A DNA stretch of 64,000 bases from SZUA-22 sp963751695 (GCA_963751695.1 CAVVVP010000001.1:200386-264385); one strand, 5' to 3'. Shown: positions 9,555 to 19,069, counted from the stretch's first letter. The notes: generated by a model from the sequence alone, not told the origin. Numbers and translations: made by a program.

Positions 9555-12119
9555 CTACTTAACTTTTACTAATATAAATGTGATATCATCGTTCTGTTCT
9601 GCGCTTCCTCTGAAACTTTTAAGTGATTGCAATATGGAATCTTGAATACTATCTATACTCTCTTGATGTTTGGCGATTAAAAGATTGCTGAAATTATTTG
9701 ATCCGAAAAACTCTCTGTTTTTATTCATTGCTTCTGTAACTCCATCTGAATAGAAAGCAAATAATTCGTTCTGATTTATTGGCATTGTAAGCTCTTCTAA
9801 ATTTTTGCTGAAGAGTTCCCCTTCCTCAAGTCCAAGACCAATTCCATCAGGTATAATTTCTTTATTATCATTTTCACTTACAAGAAGAATCGGTGGATGG
9901 CCTGCCCTGCAGATGTTCACTCTCTTTTCTTCAGTATCAAACAAAGCAACAGTGCAAGTAATGAACCAATTTTTATCAATCTCTGGATATAGCTGACGGT
10001 TTATTCTTGATAATATTTCTTTTGGTGAATTTTTATCGTTGCAGTATAAATGCATCATGGTTTGAAGTTTTGACATATAGAATGATGCTGATAATCCTTT
10101 ACCGGAAACATCTCCAACAATCACGAATACTCTAGTATCGCTTATTTTAATAATATCATAATAGTCACCACCAACTTGCATTGCTGGAAGCATGGTGCCA
10201 CTTATTTCTAATCCATTTATGCGAGGAATAATCTCTGGAAGTAATTTTTTCTGTATTTCTCTTGCTTTTTCCAGATCATGATCAAGAAGAATTTTTTCTC
10301 TTTCTAACTCATAAAGTCTTGCGTTCTCAACAGCGACAGCAGTTTGATTTGCAGCTGCAATTAAAAGTTCAATGTCTTTTCCGGCAAATCGAGTACCAGA
10401 ATATTTTAGTCCAAAAAGTAAAAGCCCCACTAGTTTGGATTTTATTATCAGAGGAATAATTGTATAAATTCCCTCTTCAATTAATCTTATTTCACTATCT
10501 GGAAAGATTTGGGAGAATTCTGAATCCTCAATAACCGGATATTGCTTTGCATTTCGTTTTGACTCCAATAGATTCATTATTTTGTTTTCATTAACTTCGA
10601 GTGAAAACTTTTCATCTTTGAATCCGACACTATCCTTCAGCAAAAACTGTGTAGAAGATGGTTTTTTCAACAAAATTCCGAAAATTGCTAGTCTCAAAGA
10701 CTCAACAAATGTATTGCTTGTTGATCTCAAAATATTATCGAGTCCAAAAATAGTTACAACATCACTGCTAAATTTCATCAATACTTTCTGATAAGCAAAT
10801 TGCTCTGGATAGAATTTTCTCGTGATTAAATTTTGAAATCTATCCTTTGCTGACTGAAATATTATAGCGAAGAAGACGAAAATTATTCCTGCAATAGTAA
10901 CTTGATACTCTGTACCAATGGCACTACTAAGAAATTCTCCGAGTAGATAAATCACTAAAAAGTATGTACCCACAACACTTGCCATTGCTACTCCATAAAG
11001 AGCGGTAGTCTTTATGACATCTGATACATCCATTAAAGAATACCTGAAAATTGAGTAACCAAATGCGAGTGGAAGAAGAGAAATTAGAATAATTGGTGTA
11101 AAATACTCAGGCTGGTTATACATTACAGAAGCATTTATAGTCTGCGTTAAGATCATAGTATATGTTATCGCAAGAATGGTAATCGTATAAGATATTAAAA
11201 TAACAAATATCGAGGTTCTATCTTTTTTATTTTCCAACCTGAAGTAATTAATAAAGAGTGAGATCAAACCAATCACTGATGATGATGATAGCAGAATCAA
11301 GAAGATGAATGCAAGTAACTCATAAAACCTAAAAGGATTTAACTGGCCTGAATAAATAAAAAAAGATTTGAATCCTAATAGAAATAAATACAAAATGAGA
11401 GGAATATAGAACAATAATTTTTCAATCCACTTATTCTTCATAAAACCAAATCTATTTGGGAATGTCCAGAAGAATTGAAGAATAAGTAACGGGAGAAAGA
11501 TAGCTCCAATGCTCCAAATCTGGTCGATAATTGTCAAAAGGATTGGATAGTCAAAAACTGGATTTTTAATATTTTGCTGGATAAGCATGTTAAAACTTGA
11601 ATAGAAAACTAGCATAATGCCGATGCGGTAAAATACAATTTGAGTTCTTCCTTGTGGTTTTGCCTTTATCACAATGAATCCAATTGCAAGCCAAATAATT
11701 GCAAGAATAGCGAAAGCCAAACCACCGAACTGAATTAGCTTTTTAACCTCTACCTTAGTCTCAATAATTTGATCATTTCTGCTAATTGTATATTTTGCCG
11801 AATCACCACTATCCATCCTATTAAGCTCATGGCTGGCTTCATGCAAATATTTTATTGACTTATCATTAATTGCAATTAATTGATCTCCATCTCTGATTCC
11901 AGCTTTCCAAGTAACGCCATCGAATTTGACACTTTCAAAGAAATATCCCACACTATCCTTTGACACACTCATTGGATTCCAAATGCATTCATCATTCGGT
12001 TGCGGTGTTATCTCAAATACAAAATAGAAATTAATAAGCACTAGCATTAACAATAGCAATGTAAATGGTGCTAAAATCTTAGAACGATACTTTGATAATA
12101 TTGTTTCTATTTTATTCAT
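9555..12119 (-). CDS. Membrane SpoIIE/PP2C phosphatase with PDZ and GAF domains
   Basis: The layout of this 854-residue protein is: a membrane helix at 15-36; a periplasmic PDZ-like domain at about 55-115 (AGIRDGDQLIAIND); seven or eight further membrane helices up to about 425; a GAF domain at about 445-600; and a SpoIIE/PP2C phosphatase domain from about 615. The metal-binding motifs GGDYYD (650), GDVSGKG, AGHPP and NDDITF are all present. It should dephosphorylate a STAS antagonist in response to an envelope signal. It is the last gene of the signalling operon, with its ATG abutting the previous stop (no spacer). Confidence 0.85.
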   Translation of the reverse strand: MNKIETILSKYRSKILAPFTLLLLMLVLINFYFVFEITPQPNDECIWNPMSVSKDSVGYFFESVKFDGVTWKAGIRDGDQLIAINDKSIKYLHEASHELNRMDSGDSAKYTISRNDQIIETKVEVKKLIQFGGLAFAILAIIWLAIGFIVIKAKPQGRTQIVFYRIGIMLVFYSSFNMLIQQNIKNPVFDYPILLTIIDQIWSIGAIFLPLLILQFFWTFPNRFGFMKNKWIEKLLFYIPLILYLFLLGFKSFFIYSGQLNPFRFYELLAFIFLILLSSSSVIGLISLFINYFRLENKKDRTSIFVILISYTITILAITYTMILTQTINASVMYNQPEYFTPIILISLLPLAFGYSIFRYSLMDVSDVIKTTALYGVAMASVVGTYFLVIYLLGEFLSSAIGTEYQVTIAGIIFVFFAIIFQSAKDRFQNLITRKFYPEQFAYQKVLMKFSSDVVTIFGLDNILRSTSNTFVESLRLAIFGILLKKPSSTQFLLKDSVGFKDEKFSLEVNENKIMNLLESKRNAKQYPVIEDSEFSQIFPDSEIRLIEEGIYTIIPLIIKSKLVGLLLFGLKYSGTRFAGKDIELLIAAANQTAVAVENARLYELEREKILLDHDLEKAREIQKKLLPEIIPRINGLEISGTMLPAMQVGGDYYDIIKISDTRVFVIVGDVSGKGLSASFYMSKLQTMMHLYCNDKNSPKEILSRINRQLYPEIDKNWFITCTVALFDTEEKRVNICRAGHPPILLVSENDNKEIIPDGIGLGLEEGELFSKNLEELTMPINQNELFAFYSDGVTEAMNKNREFFGSNNFSNLLIAKHQESIDSIQDSILQSLKSFRGSAEQNDDITFILVKVK

Positions 12120-13802
12120 TTAGTTTACTTTTACTACAAGAGCTGTAATGTCATCTGATTGTTCGATGCCATGTGTAAATTTTCTTACATCAGTAAGAAT
12201 TATTTGTAAAATTTCATCTGCAGACATTGAATTGAGAGTTGTTGATAACTCTTCCAATTTTTCATCACTATATTCGATATTCTCTTCATCCATTGCTTCA
12301 GTAATACCATCAGTAAACATAATTAGAATATCATCTGTTTCTAATATATTTATTTCACTATTGTAAGGAGTTATGGTTGGCATAACACCCATTAGCATGC
12401 CTCCAAGTTTAAGTTTAATTATTTCACCATTTCTAATAAGCAGTGGAGGATTGTGCCCCATGTTAACACTTTCAAATTCATTTGTCTTATCATTTAACAC
12501 TCCCCAGAAAAAAGTGATAAACCTACCATCAGACGTATTTTCACTTACGAGATCATTTAGCAAATTAGACGCAGAAATGAGATCATTGTTTTGCTTACTA
12601 ATTGATTGGAGAAAGGCCTGAAGGTTTGCCATTAGCAAAGCAGCTTGTGCGCCTTTTCCAGAAACATCACCAATGCATATCAGAACTCGATCATCATCCA
12701 AGCGAATTGCATCATAATAATCACCTCCAACTTGTTTTGCAGCTTTATTGTAGGCAGCTATCTCAAAATTCTTCATAATTGGCAGCTTGCTTGGCAGTAA
12801 ATTTCTCTGGATTTTTTTTGCGAGTTCAAGATCTTTCTCTAATCTTTGTTTTTCCAAAGCTTCTTTGAAGAGCAAACTATTTTCTATTGAAATTATGGCG
12901 AGAGAACCAATCGAAGAGACAAACTCAATGTCAGATTTTGAAAAACCTTTCCCAATAGTCCTGCTGCCGAGAAGTACTAATCCTTTTGTTTCACCCTTTA
13001 TTTTCATAGGTACAATTAGTTCAACACCGGCAATTTTAATTTCTTTACAATTTTCATTTTCTGATTCGCAACAATTGATTGGTGTATCGATAGACTGAAA
13101 ATCAGCTCCCGATAAAGCTATTTCAAGTGCCTCTGAATCAAACTTAGATTCAAGTATCTGTACACCATGTTGATTATTTATTACAACGGCATACTTTGTT
13201 ACAAGCAATTGTCCAATAATTGAAAATCCAAGGAGCTTACAAACATGTGGGATTTCTAATATAGAGCTGAACTCTTTACTAAGGTCAAATAGGGCACTTA
13301 GTTGATGGACTTTAGTATCAAGGTTTTTGTTTACATCAACAAGCTCTGAAACATTTGAAGAATTTTGGATTGCTGTTGAAGAGATATTAAGAAAAGTTTG
13401 TAGAAACTTTTTATCATCATCTGAATATTTTTCTCCAGTTAAACGTTCTCCAAGAAGAATTAGTCCAATTATTTCACTGTCAGATATAATTTCTTGAACA
13501 AGAACCAAGCTATTTTTTTCTAAAAAGAGTTTGAATTCATTATCGGACTTATAATTATTAATGCTAGTTGTGGGAATTTCATTATCATCTCCTAACTTCA
13601 ATCCCTTAAAAGATTCAATATTTAATTTTCCCAATTTATCACTAAGACAAATAACTCCTTTGCTGGTGTGGAATTTTCCAAAACATGTGAGCAGAAGATT
13701 ATTCAGAATAAATTCAATATCTAAACTTGAATTTATGAGATTACTAAAATCTACAAGTGCTGATAGATTTTTAAGTGTGGATTTATGATCGGTGTGCTGC
13801 AT
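12120..13802 (-). CDS. Cytosolic GAF-GAF SpoIIE/PP2C phosphatase
   Basis: This soluble protein of 560 residues has two GAF-like sensor regions (about 15-155 and 170-305), a short helical linker with DLELAKKIQRNLLP, and a PP2C phosphatase domain. Its metal motifs are GGDYYD at 359, GDVSGKG, MGHNPP and SDDITA. Cys residues in the second GAF (CCESENENCKE, near 240) might sense redox state or metal, which is speculative. It starts 4 bases after the RsbW-like kinase gene and is probably coupled to it, so it likely opposes that kinase by reactivating the STAS antagonist. Confidence 0.85.
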   Translation of the reverse strand: MQHTDHKSTLKNLSALVDFSNLINSSLDIEFILNNLLLTCFGKFHTSKGVICLSDKLGKLNIESFKGLKLGDDNEIPTTSINNYKSDNEFKLFLEKNSLVLVQEIISDSEIIGLILLGERLTGEKYSDDDKKFLQTFLNISSTAIQNSSNVSELVDVNKNLDTKVHQLSALFDLSKEFSSILEIPHVCKLLGFSIIGQLLVTKYAVVINNQHGVQILESKFDSEALEIALSGADFQSIDTPINCCESENENCKEIKIAGVELIVPMKIKGETKGLVLLGSRTIGKGFSKSDIEFVSSIGSLAIISIENSLLFKEALEKQRLEKDLELAKKIQRNLLPSKLPIMKNFEIAAYNKAAKQVGGDYYDAIRLDDDRVLICIGDVSGKGAQAALLMANLQAFLQSISKQNNDLISASNLLNDLVSENTSDGRFITFFWGVLNDKTNEFESVNMGHNPPLLIRNGEIIKLKLGGMLMGVMPTITPYNSEINILETDDILIMFTDGITEAMDEENIEYSDEKLEELSTTLNSMSADEILQIILTDVRKFTHGIEQSDDITALVVKVN

Positions 13803-13806
13803 CTTT

Positions 13807-14256
13807 TCAGTTAAGATATTTAACTAAAACTAATTCGTTAGATTTTCCCTTGTTCATATATTTTACTTCATCCATTAATTTTTTCATCAAGAACATACCT
13901 AAACCGCCTCCTCGCTTATTTTTCTGCCGCTCGGGGATATTAGGTTCTGGGACTCTATTTGGATCGAAGTGTGTTCCTTTATCAGTTATCTTAATTATAA
14001 ATTTATCTTTTTGATTGTCAACTTTTATTTTAATTACTCCATCTGATTCATTATTGTAAGCATGCTTAATTATATTTGTACATGCTTCGTCTACCGACAA
14101 GGCTACCTTCATACCTTCCTTCTTATCCAATCCGTATGAAATCCAAGAAGAAGTAATGAATTGCCTTACATCCATCAGATTATCTGTGGAACTATAAATT
14201 ATTAGTTCACTGTTCGGTATTTTACCTTTAGTTTTCAAAGTAGGATCACTGATCAA
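13807..14256 (-). CDS. RsbW/SpoIIAB-like serine kinase (anti-sigma or switch kinase)
   Basis: This is a 149-residue GHKL ATPase of the RsbW type. The N box has Glu57 and Asn61 (DEACTNIIKHAY), the G1 box is TDKG at 91-94, and the G2 box GGGLGMFL lies at 117-124. Such kinases phosphorylate a STAS partner and hold a sigma factor or other target when that partner is phosphorylated. It overlaps the upstream STAS gene by 11 bases, the usual arrangement for a cognate pair. Whether its target is the operon's ECF sigma factor is not shown. Confidence 0.87.
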   Translation of the reverse strand: MISDPTLKTKGKIPNSELIIYSSTDNLMDVRQFITSSWISYGLDKKEGMKVALSVDEACTNIIKHAYNNESDGVIKIKVDNQKDKFIIKITDKGTHFDPNRVPEPNIPERQKNKRGGGLGMFLMKKLMDEVKYMNKGKSNELVLVKYLN

Positions 14257-14593
14257 ATTTAATTATTGCATCTTCTTCTTTGTCATAGAACTCATATAAC
14301 ACCGGGAAACCTAAAAGGTCAAAAATATTATAAACATCTTCCTTTAAACTGGAAAATTTGATATCACCGTTATGTTCTCTCATAGTTTCAACATAAGCCA
14401 TAAAAACTCCTAAGCCTGCGCTACTTATGTAATTCAACTCATTAAAATTAACAACAACTTTATACTGCTCCTTGTCAATCAATTTGTTGAACTCATTTTC
14501 TAGGTCAGGTGCAGTGTGGGCATCAAGGAAACCCTTAACGTTGATAATACAAACTTGACCATGTTCTCTGGATGATACATTGAAATCAGCCAT
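14246..14593 (-). CDS. STAS-domain anti-sigma factor antagonist
   Basis: This single STAS domain of 115 residues has the phospho-acceptor loop YISSAGLG; Ser58 aligns with the phosphorylated serine of SpoIIAA. It should bind the overlapping RsbW-like kinase when unphosphorylated. The overlap of 11 bases with the kinase gene suggests stoichiometric co-translation. A phosphatase gene lies on each side of the pair. Confidence 0.88.
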   Translation of the reverse strand: MADFNVSSREHGQVCIINVKGFLDAHTAPDLENEFNKLIDKEQYKVVVNFNELNYISSAGLGVFMAYVETMREHNGDIKFSSLKEDVYNIFDLLGFPVLYEFYDKEEDAIIKFDQ

Positions 14594-14606
14594 TAAAATA
14601 CTCCAA

Positions 14607-15776
14607 TCATTTGTTATAATTCTTCCACTTAAATAAAACTAGGGTTATATCATCATGTTGACGCTTATCTTTTGAGAATAAACTAACCTCTTTGAAGATC
14701 TCTTGTGAGATAGATTCTACACTTCTGCTCTTATTATTCAAAACAACATTCTTGAATCTTTCTTCGCCGAATTCCTCATCGTTTGAGTTTTGAGATTCTG
14801 TAACCCCATCAGTATAAAGAATTAAAATATCGTCATTATTTAATTGAAATTCCATATTATCTATATTTTCGTTGAATATATCACTTGAATCCAATCCTAA
14901 GCCAATCCCCTTAGGTTTGAGTGATTTTATCGAATTATTTGTACAAACTAGCAGTGGTACATGACCCGCACGTGCAAAGTTTACCTTCCCAGAATTTACA
15001 TCAATAATTCCATACAATGCGGTTACAAAGCTTTTCTTGTCTAAACTGTTTTTAAGTATGTCGTTTGCAGTGTTTAAAAGTTCCTTAGGATTTTGAATTA
15101 CCCTGCTAAGTGATTCAAAAACTCCTTTAACTTCGGCCATGATGTAAGAAGCAGATATTCCCTTTCCTGAAACGTCAGCGATTACAAACCCAAGTTTTTT
15201 ATCACCAAGCTTAAAGAAGTCATAATAGTCTCCACCAACTTCAAATGCTGGCACAAATAGAGAAGTAACATCAAGTTCATCACAGCTTGGCGTTTCTTCA
15301 GGTAATATTCTTGATTGAATATCCCTAGCTGCATCCAATTCGCTTTCTAGTCTTTCCTTATGAATTGACTCTTTAATCAATTTTGCGTTTTCTAATGCTA
15401 CTGCCGCGTAATCAGCAAAAGCACCAAGCGCTTTTTTTTCATCTTGATCAAAAATGTATTTCTGCCTTTTTGCTGCAAATAGATATCCATTATTCTTTGT
15501 ATGAACTTTTAAAGGAACCACTACAAGGGATTGGAAGAAATAAGTCCTTACATCATTCTTTAAATTCACTTTTACAGACTTTTTATTAATAGTCTGAAGT
15601 GAGTTTAAAGGAAGCTCAATTTCGCTTAAAATTGCATTTGTAATACCATCAGCTTCTACATATCCAATATTGCTAACCGATACTAATTCATGGGAAGAAT
15701 TCTCTTCTGTTACCAGCCAAGCTGAATCTGAATTGCACACTTTGTTAGTTGCAAGCGTAATGTGATCTCCTAATTC
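14607..15776 (-). CDS. Membrane GAF-SpoIIE/PP2C phosphatase, 3' part after a frameshift
   Basis: The frame open from 15776 starts in the middle of a GAF domain (ELGDHITLATNKVCNSDSAW) and runs into a complete PP2C domain with GGDYYD, ADVSGKG, AGHVP and HDDITLV. An in-frame ATG at 15740 exists, but starting there would cut the GAF domain in half. The upstream fragment ends in LLTQVLDFK, exactly where this frame resumes. Removing one A from the AAAA run at 15777-15780 fuses both into a 685-residue phosphatase. Confidence 0.82.
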   Translation of the reverse strand, partial: ELGDHITLATNKVCNSDSAWLVTEENSSHELVSVSNIGYVEADGITNAILSEIELPLNSLQTINKKSVKVNLKNDVRTYFFQSLVVVPLKVHTKNNGYLFAAKRQKYIFDQDEKKALGAFADYAAVALENAKLIKESIHKERLESELDAARDIQSRILPEETPSCDELDVTSLFVPAFEVGGDYYDFFKLGDKKLGFVIADVSGKGISASYIMAEVKGVFESLSRVIQNPKELLNTANDILKNSLDKKSFVTALYGIIDVNSGKVNFARAGHVPLLVCTNNSIKSLKPKGIGLGLDSSDIFNENIDNMEFQLNNDDILILYTDGVTESQNSNDEEFGEERFKNVVLNNKSRSVESISQEIFKEVSLFSKDKRQHDDITLVLFKWKNYNK

Positions 15777-16662
15777 TTTTAAAATCTAGGACTTGAGTTA
15801 ATAAATTACTCAGATCAATGAGGGAAGAAACTTCTTCAGACTTTTGATCAAATGCACCTGCAGTTGGCAGGTGGAATAGTGTTGTGAAGAATATTATTCC
15901 AAAATAGATTGCACCTAGCATCATGATTAAATTATAGTAAACATGTACACCGGATGAGAAATTAAAAATTATTTGCTGAATAATATTTGAGTCGGAGAAT
16001 AAGGAGAAGTTTAATGCAAATAAACCTGACATTACACTGGAGAGAAAGAGTAAAAATAATTTTTGTCTCTTTGTTAGAAATGCTATCCATGAAACTCTAA
16101 ATGAATTTATAATGATCAACACAAAAGCAACCCAGTAAAAAGTCTTCTCAACAAATTCAAGTTGATGATACACATATGCAAAGGTTGCAGAAATTGACGC
16201 GAGAGCAATTAAAACTAGGAGCAGATTAAAGTTCTTTTCGGAAGGATTCTTTTGCCTTAAAAAATTCAATTCGCGAACTGATGAAAGTATATAAGTTCCA
16301 AAAGAAACATATATTAAGAACACAACAATTGAAGCAACCGTGTAAAAAACATTACTTACTTCTCCAATGTTTTCAATCTTGTCAAAAAGTACAGAAGAAG
16401 AAGCGGTTAAGAAAAAAAGAACAGCATTTAACAAACCAATATTTAGAACTAACCCTATTGGATTAGAATTTTTTTTGCGAGATAATTCTGTTGAATAGTA
16501 AAATCCTATTACAACTGTGCTATAAATTAAAAGATCATTAACTACTGCAAAAAGAGTTTGGTCAATTGTTGGATAGAAAAACTTATAGACTAAAAGTGTA
16601 ATTAGAGCTAGAATTAAAAATTCAATTCGTTTTTTTTGAAGTGTATTTTCTAAATCCAGCAT
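15745..16662 (-). CDS. Membrane GAF-SpoIIE/PP2C phosphatase, 5' part (membrane sensor)
   Basis: About eight hydrophobic helices fill residues 15-270 and a coiled segment EEVSSLIDLSNLLTQVLDF leads into the GAF domain. The frame then runs off into RIRRSHYACN and stops; the correct continuation lies in the neighbouring frame from 15776. The complete gene would be a third SpoIIE phosphatase with a multi-helix membrane sensor and no PDZ domain, unlike the one at 9555. It starts 6 bases after the gene at 16669. One-base homopolymer error or recent mutation. Confidence 0.8.
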   Translation of the reverse strand: MLDLENTLQKKRIEFLILALITLLVYKFFYPTIDQTLFAVVNDLLIYSTVVIGFYYSTELSRKKNSNPIGLVLNIGLLNAVLFFLTASSSVLFDKIENIGEVSNVFYTVASIVVFLIYVSFGTYILSSVRELNFLRQKNPSEKNFNLLLVLIALASISATFAYVYHQLEFVEKTFYWVAFVLIIINSFRVSWIAFLTKRQKLFLLFLSSVMSGLFALNFSLFSDSNIIQQIIFNFSSGVHVYYNLIMMLGAIYFGIIFFTTLFHLPTAGAFDQKSEEVSSLIDLSNLLTQVLDFKRIRRSHYACN

Positions 16663-16668
16663 TTTTAT

Positions 16669-17841
16669 TTAGTCCATATAATCTAATGAATCAACATATA
16701 TTTCTTGAAGCTTCAAAGCAAGCGAATCCATTTTGTGTCCGAACTCTTCCCAATCTTCTGGATTTGAATTTTGCGGCATATTAATACTCTTAGAGATGAG
16801 ATTACCTAAATCACCAAGATTAAATTCAAATTGCAATGAGTTTAGAGAGTCTGGTAGGTTTGAAGAAATTGCAAATCGAAGTTCATCTTCTGAAGGGATA
16901 CCAACTGAAACTTCAAATTTGTTTGAGCTACTGTCAAGTACGGTCTTCAATTCCTTAAATTTATCAATTCCCAGAGAATTAAAATAATTTTCATCAAGTA
17001 CAACTCTGATAGAGTTTGAATCAATATTATAAGTAATATCTTTTTCAGGAAAATTATATCCTTTTTCAAATTTATGAGTTGAGGGTATCGCTTTGATTAC
17101 TGGTGGAATCATTTCTACATTTTTTTGATCTAGTTTAGCATGCGAAAATATTTTAAATTCTGCGTCTGAATGGAGGACTGTGTCTGGTGTAAATATAATG
17201 TAATCCCTTACAGCTTTATCCTTCTCCTTCTCAATGACTCTATTAAATCTATCTAATGGTCTTTCTGCAGATGCATATTGTATCCCTTTTTTAGACTTTA
17301 CTCTAGTTGTAAATGCTAATATTTCAGTTCGTAATATTCTATGAAGAAGACCAATCCTTGAATCTACGGCAAGAGTAGAAGCATCATCCGAAAAAATTGT
17401 ATTTGAAATATTATCTTTAAAACTTTCTAGAATTGAGTCAAGTTCCTTAACTTGCTCATCATTTAACTCCATTTTTTGAACAAATTTATTATAATTATCC
17501 GTACTCTCTTTTATTTCTGCTCTTCTAACTTCAATTACCTCACTACCAATTTCATTTTCTCTAATCTCTATTATCTTATTTTCCTGTTTATCAACTGGTA
17601 GGTTATTGTATAGAGCGAAGTTTAGAACATCTTCTTTCGATAGTTTTTCTTCAGAAAAAATCGGTTTTAGTGTTTTTGCGTATAAATCGCTAAGAAAATT
17701 GTTTTGTTTAGGATGGATTGGTGCATCGAACTGTTCAGAACCAAAATATATTAGCAGTAATATTGTTAGAATAGATATTCCAATAATTGGAAGGTAATTG
17801 AAAATGTGCGTTGCACTATTTTTTTTGGAGCTAAGAGACAT
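16669..17841 (-). CDS. Single-pass membrane protein of unknown function downstream of ECF sigma
   Basis: The 390-residue protein has one membrane helix (residues 17-35, YLPIIGISILTILLLIYFG) and a large, charged, helix-rich extracytoplasmic part. No zinc-binding HxxxCxxC motif of classical anti-sigma factors is visible, and only about 15 residues face the cytoplasm. It sits between an ECF sigma gene and the phosphatase/STAS/kinase genes, 56 bases after the sigma stop, so a role in sensing or sigma control is plausible but unproven. I do not recognise the family. Confidence 0.6.
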   Translation of the reverse strand: MSLSSKKNSATHIFNYLPIIGISILTILLLIYFGSEQFDAPIHPKQNNFLSDLYAKTLKPIFSEEKLSKEDVLNFALYNNLPVDKQENKIIEIRENEIGSEVIEVRRAEIKESTDNYNKFVQKMELNDEQVKELDSILESFKDNISNTIFSDDASTLAVDSRIGLLHRILRTEILAFTTRVKSKKGIQYASAERPLDRFNRVIEKEKDKAVRDYIIFTPDTVLHSDAEFKIFSHAKLDQKNVEMIPPVIKAIPSTHKFEKGYNFPEKDITYNIDSNSIRVVLDENYFNSLGIDKFKELKTVLDSSSNKFEVSVGIPSEDELRFAISSNLPDSLNSLQFEFNLGDLGNLISKSINMPQNSNPEDWEEFGHKMDSLALKLQEIYVDSLDYMD

Positions 17842-17897
17842 ATAATTCTTTTAATTTATAATAAAATTTTTCAGATTGTAACTAATCTGATAACAAA

Positions 17898-18503
17898 TTA
17901 CAAATTCATTTCCTTCTGGTAAGGTTCCAACAATGCCTTTAAACTCTCTCTAGCTCTGAAGATTCTTGACTTTACAGTTCCTACTTCACAATCAAGTTGT
18001 TCAGCTATTTCGTTGTAACTGAAACCTTCTATATCTCTCAAAATTAGAGGTACCCTTAGTTTTTCAGGTAATCTCTCGATTGCTTTTTGTACTAACTGCG
18101 GAATATCAATATCAGTTCTCAATGCAGAGGACTGAATATTTTCGTGTGAATCCTTTATCGGAGTAAATATACTTCTCACACGTTTTTTTCTCAGATAATC
18201 TCGACACTTATTGACAGTAATTCTATAAAGCCATGTCGTAAATTTAGATTCAAATCTAAATTCTTTTATCTTATGATAGACACTGATAAAAACATCCTGA
18301 ATTATATCATCAATAAATTCAGAATCACCCAGAGTTAGAAAGATCAAGTTGCGAACCTTATCCTTATGCAATACAACAAGTGTTTCAAATGCTGCATCAT
18401 TACCATCAATATACTCTTTGATCAGGATAAAATCTTGATCTTGAGGGTCTGATGTAATGTTGGAAGAATCTGTGTTATTTGATTCGTTGATTTTAGACGA
18501 CAT
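17898..18503 (-). CDS. ECF-type RNA polymerase sigma factor
   Basis: This sigma-70 family protein of 201 residues has region 2 (FLTLGDSEFIDDIIQDVFISVYHKIKEF, then FTTWLYRITVNKCRDYLRKK) and region 4 (LPEKLRVPLILRDIEGFSYNEIAEQL with the helix-turn-helix and VKSRIFRARESL). It is RpoE-like in length. It is the first gene of the signalling operon that runs to 9555, and its ATG at 18503 lies 179 bases from the divergent STAS gene. The promoter it reads cannot be inferred. Confidence 0.92.
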   Translation of the reverse strand: MSSKINESNNTDSSNITSDPQDQDFILIKEYIDGNDAAFETLVVLHKDKVRNLIFLTLGDSEFIDDIIQDVFISVYHKIKEFRFESKFTTWLYRITVNKCRDYLRKKRVRSIFTPIKDSHENIQSSALRTDIDIPQLVQKAIERLPEKLRVPLILRDIEGFSYNEIAEQLDCEVGTVKSRIFRARESLKALLEPYQKEMNL

Positions 18504-18682
18504 AAAAGATGCTATGTTCCAATCAATTCTGCTAAAAATTGCCGAGAAATGAATTAAATCTTTATTTTTTCAAACAGTTTATATAACTTAATAAACAATA
18601 TAATTATTTATGTATAATTATATTAAATTCATTTTCACTAAATTCAGTAAGCGTATTTTTAAACAAAATAAATGGAAATACA

Positions 18683-19024
18683 ATGAAAATTAAAACTAGC
18701 GAGAAATACGGGGCTTTAGTCATTACATTAAAAGGAAACGTAATGGGTGGCCCTGACTCACAAGAATTTCAAGATCTACTTCACAATTCAATTGAAGGAA
18801 ATAAAAAAAATATTGTTGTCGATCTTGGTGGAGTCAAGTTCATGAATAGTACTGGACTTGGTATGCTAATCAGCGGTTACACATCTGTAAAAAATAGTGG
18901 CGGTTCATTAATTTTAGCAAATGCTACTGAAAAAATAAATAGTTTGTTAGTTATTACTAAGCTTATAACAATATTTGATAATTTTGATTCTGTTGAAGAA
19001 GCTGTAGAAAGCTTTAAAAATTAA
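18683..19024 (+). CDS. Second STAS-domain anti-sigma factor antagonist
   Basis: A single STAS domain of 113 residues with the phospho-acceptor loop FMNSTGLG (Ser56). It is divergent from the ECF sigma gene and lies 45 bases upstream of purA. Its sequence differs from the STAS protein at 14246, so it may answer to a different kinase or act as a second input to the same switch. The assignment to the domain is firm; the partner is unknown. Confidence 0.87.
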   Translation: MKIKTSEKYGALVITLKGNVMGGPDSQEFQDLLHNSIEGNKKNIVVDLGGVKFMNSTGLGMLISGYTSVKNSGGSLILANATEKINSLLVITKLITIFDNFDSVEEAVESFKN

Positions 19025-19069
19025 CATTTCTTAATACATTATTCTTAATAATTTAAACCCGAGATTACA

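Noticed and set aside
15381..15589. Plus-strand open frames inside the phosphatase genes
   Set aside because: They are antisense to well-supported coding regions, have no ribosome site and no family resemblance.
15777..15780. Programmed ribosomal frameshift
   Set aside because: No X-XXY-YYZ slippery heptamer with a downstream pseudoknot was found at this or the other breaks. Homopolymer length error is simpler.
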